From positions 1,182,491 to 1,246,490 of the forward strand of contig NC_051092.1 of the NCBI RefSeq assembly GCF_901709675.1: a stretch of DNA of 64,000 nucleotides. The letters run 5' to 3'. Source of the DNA: Syngnathus acus. Lineage: Eukaryota; Chordata; Actinopteri; Syngnathiformes; Syngnathidae. Position 1 is the first letter of the stretch; each line of letters starts with the position of its first letter. Under the pieces are notes generated by a model. The model worked only from the letters and a program-made list of their open reading frames with translations. It was not told where the DNA came from and ran no database searches. Below are positions 35,601 through 45,400 of the stretch, piece by piece. The position numbers and the translations under genes are program-made.

Positions 35601-38600
35601 AGCAGTTGTTTCTGGCCAGTCCCATCTGTGAACTGCTGAGTTCATGTTCAGGAAGGAGGAACTGACTTGGGAAGTCCATCTGTGTCCTGGACCCGTTTGA
35701 GTCGATCCAACATCAACTGCGTGGGGCCGCCGCCACCGTCACCGAATCCAAACAACAGGGCGCTGTGATTGGCTCGGCCTTTGTCTTTGTTTTGCTTGAC
35801 GCTTTTTACAAGCTGCGGATGGAACAGAAACACCCACGGATGGGAGTGTGGTCAGAGGTTGGGGTGATGTGGGAATATATTCTCAGACTAAACAAAAAGA
35901 TGTTCAATTTACTCACGTCTTCAACCTTTCCCATCATATTGTAGGAATTTCCAGGAGGAAAGTGAGTCAAAACCGTGGAGCCATCAAGTCCTTCCCAGAA
36001 AAACGTGTGGTGCTATAGAAATCAGAAATTTGAATTTGCATTGATTTGTCAGTTTTGTTTTTCAACTTACAGGGAAGGTGTTGACGAGGTTCCAACTGAG
36101 TTTCTGCGTCAAAAAATTGTGAATTCCACAACCGCGCATTATCTGAGGGAGTTGGGCCGAGTAGCCAAATGTATCTGGAAGCCAGAACTAAATCAGAGAC
36201 AAGTGATGAGAAGCAGAGCAAAGCGATAACGGCGAGATCACCCCGCCCCTCCCCTTACCTCTTTGCAACGCTTTCCAAATTCTTGCTCAAAATAACGCTG
36301 GCCCAGCAAGAACTGCCTCACCATGGATTCTCCTGACGGCAGATTGCCATCCTGACAGACAACGCTCAATGAGATCATTAAATAAAATGCACGATGGCTC
36401 ATTTCCAAGCTCGGGCGTTCACCATCTCCACCCACGTTCCTCCGACAGGCACAAACTGTCCCGTCTTGACGTAATGTTGAATCTCTGAGAAGAGTCCTGG
36501 GTACCAGCTCTTGACCCACTCAAATTGTTGAGCCTGGTCGACAGTAAAAGCATTTGAACTGACACCGATCGGCACACTGGACACGTATTGATGAGCGAAT
36601 GAATTACCTGAGAACAAGTAAAAACAAACTCGGGGTTCTTTTCCATAAGACGGACGGCGGTCACCCAGCTCCGACCGCATTTGCGAATGGTTTCTTCGTA
36701 AGGCCACAGCCAAGCTATGGACGCAGTCAAAAGGAATCAATACAAGAGAAGCATTTTACTTGACTTTTCAAAAAGTCAGAAGCTGTCAGAGAGGTATTAC
36801 TTTAACGTGCTATCATTGTGGTTGCACTTTATAACCATAGTTAGTCCACACACGCTCTAAATTGTCCTTATGCGAGTAAAATTGGATATTTCTCTAAACA
36901 TGAAACTGAATGGCATCAGACCAGTGTGTAGATAGATACTAGGGATGCACCGAAAATTCGGCCACCGAAAATTTTCGGCCGAAAATGACCCAAAAGTGCA
37001 TTTTCGGTTTTTGGCCGAAAGACCTAAATCACCGAAACAACACGGCCGAAACTTGTGATGACGTGAGCAAACAGCGCAGCCAGCACGCGGGAAAACGGGA
37101 TAAGAGCCAGCATGTCTGCGGTGTGGACTGATTTCACTATCTCAGAGAAAGATCCACGGATAGCGATTTGCAAAACATGCAATGCTGAAATTTCAAGAGG
37201 GGGTGCATCTGCAAAAAGTTTCTCCACGTCGGGTTTAATTCATCACCTGAAATCCAAACATCCCGATCGCCATTCTGAATATGAGAAGAAGGCGACACAG
37301 AAAAGGAAACTGACACCGAGCACGCCCACTCCGTCTGTGGTGGATGTTTTTATAAGAGAACATATTTAATTTTACAGTCTTTCAGCAGGCCAGTCAGTTA
37401 TAAGCCTGTAAATTATTATTTAATGTACACATGAGTGGGGTCAAGTTAAACATTTTATTTTTATTTTATTTTATTTTTGAATTTGAATTTATATTGTGCA
37501 TTGTTGTAATGTCAGTGCTAAATAAATATTTTCATACTTTTGTAACTGGTTTATTGCAATGCCTTGATTTTAGTGAGGTTAGTACACATGTAGCCATAAA
37601 TGCTGTGGTTCTAATAACTGACATAATCATTTCTTTTGGTGTTTCGGTTTTCGGTTTTCGGCCTTGGTTTCCTCATTTTTGGTTTTCGGTTTCGGCCAAG
37701 AATTCTTATTTCGGTGCATCCCTAATAGATACCGTATTTTTCGGACTACAAATCACAAGTCGTACAAAGCAAAAGATGCTCCTGAGTAGAAGTAAAAAAA
37801 AAAAAAACGAGAAAGAACAGTGATGCTCACACTTTTGGTCCATTACCACCACCTCGTGGCCACGTGTGGTAATGCACCAATAGTATTTGCTAACCACCAA
37901 AACAACAGAGATTTTGGGTGCCAATTCAAATTAGAATTTTAATATATACACAAGTTGCATATGACCCGAGTATAAAACAGGTGTGTTACTTATAGTCCGA
38001 AAAATGCGTTCCTAAATCTCTCATGCAAACCTGAGTCGATGTGGCAGTGACCCATGGCATGGACACTATGTTGGCTTTGGCCATTGTGCTGGCTGAAGAA
38101 CTTGTGAGCCAGAGCGTGCGCTTTGGAAAAGGAACTCGGCTCAGCCGGGTCGCTCACGTTAACCATTTCATTAACGGTGAAGAGCGCTTGGAAGCCCCGC
38201 TGCTCGCTCTCGCCCAGTTCCTATCAAAACAACGACACCGTTTTCCTCTTTTGCCTGATTTTGCTTCCAAAGAAAACCGACCATACCTTGACGATGTCAA
38301 TCAGCATCTCAAAATCAGTCAGCAGTTCCCTGACATCTCTGTTAAATACAACCAGCTCCGCCTTCCGCACGGAGAATGTCCTATTCGGATCCGGAGCTGC
38401 AATCATGGACCCTTGACCGGCTCCAAAAAGACCATTACAGGCCAGCTCCACATAGAAGTTCACACTGAAAGAAAAGTAGATAAGAGCAAGCCAACAATGT
38501 CACCCGTGGGCTATTGAGATATCAAGTGATCTGCCATATTTGTGTTTCAGACATTGCTGTAACATTTTTTCCCCCCAATTTTACAATTGATTGTAATTTC

Positions 38601-39267
38601 TATTCCCAATTTACCTGTGTGGCTCCTCCTCTGTGAGACAGTCAGAAAGGATGTAACTTGTCTTTTCACCTTCTTTAGTCAGACCCTGCAGACCAACAAG
38701 AAAGGAAGTCACAAAGGTGTCTACTACTAAGACAACTCTAGAAGCTAACAAGGTCTTTTTTTTTTTTTTTTTTTACCTGAACTGGCTGTCCATCCCTCCA
38801 GACCATCCCCTCGCCATCACTTTCCCACAGAAGATGGACTTCTTTTCCTCTCCAGGAAACCGGGATTTCCAGGACTACTTTAAACCAACACGTCCACCAT
38901 CTAAAATAAACTTGGTAAATTGTATTGCTCTATACTTTTCTTTTTTGGAAGTGGTTAAAAAATACTCACGTTGGTCCAAAATGATCACCAATTTTGTAAG
39001 GGCTGAACTTCTGCGTTTGCGCCTCTGAGAATGTTATTCGTTTAGGTGACATAAACGAGCTGATGGATTCCACCGGCTGGGAGTCTCCATATAACCTGTA
39101 CGAAGATAATAATTGATAAAAAATTGATAATGAATTCAAGAGGAAAGTTGCAGTTTGTATCCCTACCGTCCTCGCAGGTTGCAGTCTGTGAAGTAAACAT
39201 CAGAAACGAACTTCTCGGCCCTCTCCAATAGTGTGCGCCGGTTCTTCAATACGGGTTGGTGATACAT
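32657..39267 (-). CDS. man2c1: Alpha-mannosidase 2C1 (cytosolic GH38)
   Basis: MAN2C1 is the cytosolic alpha-mannosidase that trims free oligosaccharides released during glycoprotein degradation. Twenty-six exons on the minus strand, from [11 protein letters not shown] at 39267 to [12 protein letters not shown] at 32657, sum to 1024 residues without frame breaks. That is close to the 1040 of the human enzyme and the same exon number. The N-terminal domain precedes the GH38 catalytic core. [20 protein letters not shown] holds the metal-binding His and Asp and is split by the intron 36715-38030. [15 protein letters not shown] and FFWEGLDGS follow, then the helical bundle with [13 protein letters not shown], then the beta-rich C-terminus. 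There is no signal peptide, as expected for this cytosolic member. The gene converges on neil1. The intron 36715-38030 carries two transposons. Confidence 0.95.
36940..37724 (+). mobile_element. Non-autonomous hAT transposon with BED zinc-finger frame
   Basis: The 785-bp element begins TAGGGATGCACCGAA and ends with its exact reverse complement. It is flanked by a perfect 8-bp target duplication, ATAGATAC (36932-36939 and 37725-37732), which is diagnostic of hAT transposons. It encodes an 85-residue frame (37112-37369) with a BED-type zinc finger (W and F near the N-terminus, CKTC, then HHLKSKH). The catalytic transposase domain is missing. Internal tracts repeat TTTTCGG. It lies in a man2c1 intron, antisense to the gene. 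Confidence 0.9.
37112..37369 (+). pseudogene. Truncated hAT transposase, BED zinc finger only
   Basis: The frame encodes 85 residues starting [15 protein letters not shown]. It has a C-x2-C pair (ICKTCNAE) and a later H-x4-H (HHLKSKH), which form a C2H2-type BED finger, then a basic linker (KKATQKRKL). The frame stops soon after. The hAT dimerisation and DDE/RNase H regions are gone, so it cannot transpose itself. The finger residues look intact. Confidence 0.75.
37730..38009. mobile_element. MITE with 'TACCGTATTTTTCGGACTA' termini
   Basis: The left end, CGTATTTTTCGGACTACA (37733-37750), and the right end, TATAGTCCGAAAAATGCG (37991-38008), are inverted copies with two or three mismatches. 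Counting the TAC inside the neighbouring hAT target duplication, this is the widespread teleost MITE terminus TACCGTATTTTTCGGACTA. It encodes nothing. It stops about 20 bp from a man2c1 splice donor (38030). Confidence 0.75.
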
Positions 39268-39361
39268 AGCGGAAAAAAATAAAATAAACGTAATAGCGTT
39301 TAGTATTTTGCAACAACACAACTAAAGCGTTTTAAATGGACAAAGGTCGCGTTGACGTAAC

Positions 39362-39369
39362 CCGGAAGT
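39362..39369. promoter_or_regulatory. ETS site in the man2c1 promoter
   Basis: CCGGAAGT, a consensus ETS/GABP site about 95 bp upstream of the man2c1 ATG at 39267. A site at this distance is typical of TATA-less housekeeping promoters. Confidence 0.5.
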
Positions 39370-40093
39370 AGAAGTCAAGACTGTATTATACCCCTTTGAC
39401 CGCTAGATGGTACTATTTCTCCACTTTGCCATCTTCTGCCGTTCTAGCTATGGTAATCAAAACAGTTACTGTCGTGTAACTGTAGTTAATGAAAGTTACA
39501 TGATGCAAATACCCGTGGAATAATCCTATACGTATTCAAACAAGACGGGTATAAATGGTTATATACAAATTGAATAAACAAACAAATGGGCAAAAACATT
39601 GTGCTTGTATGAAAATATCAATAGGTAAAAAGGGCATACGTTTTTTGTTTGTTTTCTTATTTAGATTTTAGAAAAGAGTTCGAGGAAGCCATAAAATCTT
39701 CAAATGTTGTCAATGCTTTAAGAATTAAGGATGTTATGACAATTTAAAGATTTCAGAAAACGTGCAAAAATGACCCCTTGCTTCAATAACAAAATAATTG
39801 AATGGCCTGTCATCAGTTTTAAGAAAAGGACATGGCCAAGTGACTGCAACAGGAAAGGGTAACAGCTCAAATGTGCGCAATGAAGACATCATATTGGAAA
39901 ATTCAGAATGAAAAATCACTTTGGTATCACACAAATGATACATACTCTACATCCAACAAATGTATGTCGGTCGTCCATCTTTGTCAAGGTTGGATATGTT
40001 TAAAGATGCCCTCTGCACTCCTCACTCATAACGAGGGGTTATTTGACTTACAGTTCTCTTCAATTAAGCTTCAATCCAAATCTTTCTCCTCTG

Positions 40094-40260
40094 CCCTTTA
40101 TTTATTTACGGACCATCCATCCAATTTTTTTTTGGTACGGGTTGACCTCAATAGGATTGCGGATGAGCTGCAAATGATCCCTGGACCCTGCTGACTTTAG
40201 GCCAGAGGTGGCAGACTGGTGCCCTGCCAATCGCAGGGCATATTTACTGCCCATTTTCTG
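40094..40260. repeat. Dispersed teleost repeat (CCATCCAT... CCAATCGCAGGGCA)
   Basis: A degraded copy: CCATCCATCCAATTTT, then CTCAATAGGATTGCGGATGA, then GCTGACTTTAGGCCAGAGG, then GCCAATCGCAGGGCATA. The order and wording match a very common teleost repeat, recalled from general knowledge and not searched here. Confidence 0.55.
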
Positions 40261-41651
40261 AAATCCCCAGACCAACAAAAAGTCACTTCATATAACTTTT
40301 GGATTCTGAGGCTGAACTTCATGAAACATGTCATTTTGACCACATCTATATGTCTCGGTGCATTAAGTACTTCCTTGTGCTTGGCTGACCAGAAGTCCAC
40401 GGTGAAACTCTGGTTATCACAGGGACGACCGTATAGCTATATTCCTATAAGAGCATACAACCAGGGCACAAGGTGCAGACAGTATGGGAGGCCCAGAGCA
40501 CCAATGATGACATTATCAAGTGCCAACACTGAATCACTCTGCATTTTTGCAATTGTATAAGCAAATAAAACATCAGAGGAAAAAACCCCAAACATTTATC
40601 CCTCAAACGCTCATAATGTACAATAATAAACTCTTGTGATGTGAAGCTTGGAAATGGTAGCTTACAATGCGGTGAGCTTGTAAAGATGATGAAGTAATAC
40701 CGCTCCTGCAGTTAGTACACGATCAACGCCGGCCGCAGAGTGCTGGGAAGCCGGCGGGGGCTCGGGGTCATCTTGAAACTTTCTTGGCAATATTCACAGG
40801 GAAGGACATGTTTGTTGCAATGTTTCCGTGAAGCCAAGAAGCCTTTTATTATGATATCACGGAGCAGCTCTAAGTACAGGCTTGGTGCAAATGTAGGGGG
40901 AATCCATTCTACTCATGCCACACCCTACCATCAAGGATGCCTGTTGACTCCTGTCCCCTCATTGTTTGGACTGCGGTCTGAGCATCGTTCCAACGAGGCA
41001 GGAAGGCCCAAGGGAGCGGATGACACAGTCCTGACTTAACCCGGCCGGGACTTTCAGTGGTACAGTGCTGACCTTCAGCAGACCACAGCATTGTTTGCCT
41101 GGAAGAGGAACAGGATGAACTTATCAACTTGACAACCTCATGGGATCAACAATGAATTCAACCATAACTGTCCAAAAACATGAAATGAGATCTTTACGTG
41201 AGGAAACAGTTGATGTACTGCCTATACTTTTGAAATTCCTGTGGGCAGTGACGCGTTCTCCTCACACTTCACCTCAATCTTCCTGTTCCCTGTGTGTGTG
41301 TGTGTGTGTGTGTATAACAATGCAGAAGTACGTACAGTTACTCATTTTGTATGTGCAGTAGCTGCCTTGCAGGTACAAAATGAATGATTAACAATGTCAG
41401 ATGAATTGATTAGTCTTGAGCTGAGATTACAAATGGGCCCTTTTTTAAAATCATGCTAATAGCATATATTTTAATGCCCTCTGAATTGTAATGTATCCAA
41501 ATGTAATCATAAGACATTTTAAATGTCAACCTGTACAACCAGGTTCGAAAACAACAGCATAAAAAACCCCATAAAGATAGAAAAACAATTCTTATTGAAG
41601 GATATTTGCCATTTTGGCTGTAGAGACTTGAAGTGGACACTTGTTTGCTTT

Positions 41652-41705
41652 CACGGGCCACGTAAAATGATTTGGTGGGCCGGATCTGGCCCCCGCGCCG
41701 TGATT
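41652..41705. repeat. Transposon fragment (GGGCCGGATCTGGCCC type)
   Basis: It contains CACGGGCCACGTAAAATGA and GGTGGGCCGGATCTGGCCCC, a recurrent end sequence of DNA-transposon-derived vertebrate repeats. The exact family cannot be stated. Confidence 0.4.
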
Positions 41706-42132
41706 TCACACCAAATGGAAATACGATCAAGACCTCTGAAAATGCCAATCACTGCTATGTGGGTGATATAGAAGTGGTAAACCTTTTTCCAAAAGTGTGT
41801 TTTTCTAAATGCTTAGGCTAATTGAGATCATGCATAGGGATAAGAGCAACTGTTTAACTTGGATAAAATCGTACCACAAGTTACGCAGTAATGTAAAGCT
41901 CTTAAGTATATACTCCAGGGCAGGAATTCTTTAAAAGAAGAGGAAAATGAGAGACATCGTTTTTCAGGCATCATCACATTTTCAGAAGTAACTCAGTGAG
42001 ATGTGTGTAAAAATCACAGTTTCATTCTTTTTAAAACTGTAAATCATGTTGGGGCACTCATAAGACACTGTACCGTTGTTTTTGAATATTTTACAGATTG
42101 AGCCACAAAGATGTTTTTTATTTTTTAAATAG

Positions 42133-42138
42133 TTTATT
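42133..42138 (-). terminator. Poly(A) signal of the ca12-like gene
   Basis: AATAAA on the minus strand, about 290 bp beyond the stop codon at 42425. Confidence 0.5.
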
Positions 42139-42424
42139 TCAAGCTTTTCAAAGACAATGTAAAGGCATAACTCATTCTGTATCATTTCGTAATACAAACA
42201 ATCTTTGTCGTAATGACAGTTCAATATGGGCTTGTTTGAGAATAGAAATGATCACCAAACTATTTTCTATGTGCACAAATTGTAAACAATAATTTAATCG
42301 TAATAATATTAGTTAGAACAGATGACATGCAAGAGAACGCAGAGCACGACTAAAAATTCAACTTTGACTATGCTAGCCACACACGGTTGATGTGTGCTAC
42401 AGAAAGTGACTTGAGGGAATCTTT

Positions 42425-45400
42425 CTAGTCCTCCCACTCCCTTTGCAAAAGCCAAGGATGCATTGTGTAACTACCGAGGTAGGGGTCAAGCAAATGGAAA
42501 TCCTCGTCTTTCTGCCACAGGGGCCGTCCACTCAAGAGATACTTGATGGTCGCGGGAGCCAGGTCCGCCTTGCAGCTCAGGAAGCTTTTGATATTGAGCT
42601 TAGGGAGAACGGCCTCAGCCAGAGAAACGGACAAGTTCTTGCCGATGGTGGACTGTTGGATCTCCAGGGACTTTTGCTGCAGCAACGAGCCAAAGGCCAT
42701 TGTCGGCTGAATCATGTTCTTCAACGAAGATGCCCTATTAACTGACGACTTATATTTACTCATTGGTTGCTTTGATTCTGCTTGCGTATACTTCTGGGAG
42801 AGCAACTTGTAGGTACTTTTGGGCAGTTGCCTACTTTCAATGACCTCATCCAAATCACCCACCAATAATTGGCGAACGAGTGCCTTCCTCTGGGAGATGC
42901 ACTTAGATGACATACGGGTAGTCACTCCTGTCGTGGACAAAGAATACCAGCGCGACGGTTAACTGCGTCCTAACTCGGCAGCTGATCCCAAACCAAATCA
43001 ATTGCATTGAAGCTAATGTGAGATTGCTTGTACAGCCATGCAGCAGCATTCTTGGAGATCATTCTTACCTTGCATAAAGGAAGCCAGGACAACACGGTTC
43101 TCAATCGGGAGTGGACCCCTGAAGTTGTTAACAAGAGGCACGGCGGTCGCTTGGTTGGCCCAGAGGCTTGCCGTTAGTTTGTCATACTGCAAATATGAGG
43201 GATATCAAAAAGTTGGGAGTGTTCAGACGGGAAAGCTCGTTGCTGATTTGTACAGACCTGAGCTTGAGAGATGGTGACAGGATTCTTGAACACTGTCCAC
43301 AGCACACTTTGATAGCAAGGCGGTGAAGTCAGAGAACCGTCGTAACGGAAATACTCATCCAGGCGCTGAGGCATCAGCTGTCTGACGTCAAAAGCGGGAA
43401 TCTTATACCTGTTTGCTAGAAAGAAACATTTTCGCGTCTTACACATTTACGCTCACAGCAGAGCAAATTGTGTTGGACTCACATCTTTTGGGGATTTTAG
43501 TAAGATATGAAAGAATGTTGTTATAGCCTGGATTGAAGGCCCCAATCTGTTTGGGGGAGAATAAAAAAAAAAAAAAAAAAGGAAGATGGTCATATGGTCA
43601 GATATTTGCGATTAGTTGTGTCTAAATATGGTCACCTCGATGAAAACGCCCAGTACAGCCAGACCGTCAGATTTGTCAAAAGCCATGGATACATTGGGAT
43701 ACTTTTCGGAGTTGTAGTGAACAATGTGCAGCTGTAAGAGAAAACACAAATGGCTTACTGATGGAAAATATGGATTTTCTTCTGCTTATCTGGGCCGCAA
43801 GGGCAGCAAACTGAGTGGGAAAAGTCTTCTTACAGAACATACAGTAAATGGATTAGTCTGTTTATAGTGACATGCAAAGTCATGGTCGTCCCTGATATCA
43901 AATAAGACCAAAATGTATTTATATACGAGTTTAGGGGAATCAAAGTAGACATGGTTTTTTTTTTTTTTTTTTTTGATTATGTCCCGTAATGCCATGACTC
44001 CAAAAGCAACATGTCATCAAACAAGTGCGGTCGTGGATTCTGGAGTGACTTGAAAGGACATGTTGACAACGGAGTCCTTCTGTCCACTAAGAAACACAGA
44101 CCACAACACCTTACATGTGGCTCTGCAACTGCTGGCACACACAGGTAAAAAAAAAAGCATTTTGAGAGGCTGTCTGTTGTGAAATACTGCGTGATAATGT
44201 TTAAAATGTTCCTTTATGGCTTGCTGGGTACACATAAATTGTAGGAGGAAAAACTCGGAGGGCAAGTGTAAATACAGTAAGAGGAAAAAAAAAATCTCAA
44301 GCAGGCTCTCATTTCGGATCCAACTTCCTGAGACTCAAAGTGGAGGAATCTGTATCGATTTGTTTTGCATTGACACAAACGTTTTTCAAAGGCAGAATTC
44401 ATTATTACTTCAGGAGACACTTGCGGGTAGATGCGGTTGGTGCATTTTTCTGAAGATGTCGAGATGCCATCGACTTGTTGTTTACCTCTGCAGCATACTG
44501 CTTACTGTCAACCGTGTGCTCCGAACCCAGAGGATTGTTTTTGGAGCCCCAGTGAATGTGGAGCTGAGCTGCAGTGTAGCGTTGAGGGAGGCCAGAAATG
44601 GTCATCGCTGAGGGAAGTACTACTTGGACTGTTGAGCAGATGACACAAAAGCCAATTATTTCTTTCATTATTAAAGAAATAAAATTTTAAAAAAAATCAC
44701 GAGGCATTATGTGAAACTGGACAGTGCACACACTAATTTTCACATGTCATGTTTGTATGTATGTTAATTCCTAAATTCAGAGAGGTTAATGGGATTAAAT
44801 GGAACAATCCTATAATGGGTTCAGATCCTACTTGGAGGACAGAAGTTAGATTGGGAGTTTCTATTCTGTTCGAGTGGCCATGACATATGGGGTCCCACAA
44901 GGGTCAATCCTTGCACCCCTTGTGTTCGGTATGTATATGTTACCCTAGGATGAATTACTTTAGAACGCCAAGTCTGAAATCTTGGAATACTGATCGACTC
45001 TGACCTGGATTTCAGTAGTCATATCAAATTGATCAATAAAACAAACTTTTTACCGGTTGGGGGTAGTAGTTTTTGATGTCATGGTAACAACCCATCCACA
45101 TTAGCAATCAAAACAATGCAGACGTGAGAAAGCACCTTTGAGCTACTTTAACGTCAAGGCACTATAAATCAGTGCATGATGAGTATTTTGAAGTGGAAGC
45201 CTGTTAACACACACTCAGAAGATGATCCGTGCCACCGCCAATCAGCCCAGTACATGTACCAATTATAGCAACTGGTTTGCTGGTCTGCATAACCGCAATT
45301 GGATCAGCAGATTGTTGGCATAGTCCAGCTAACAATTGCCAGTTGCTGACGTTAAAATTCACCAAACAGTCCAGGCTAGGCATAAGAGATGAGTCAGTTT

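Larger units (their letters stand above)
39268..42424. other. Intergenic region joining man2c1 to the ca12-like gene
   Basis: These 3.2 kb hold the man2c1 promoter and several repeat fragments (40094-40260 and 41652-41705, a GT microsatellite at about 41286-41312). The right end contains the 3' UTR of the ca12-like gene, with a minus-strand AATAAA at 42133-42138. No coding exon is supported. This is the point where 15q24-type and 15q22-type gene content meet. Confidence 0.6.

Noticed and set aside
39871-40194. 107-codon plus-strand frame between man2c1 and the CA gene
   Set aside because: Its 3' third runs into a dispersed teleost repeat (40094-40260) and the rest matches nothing known.
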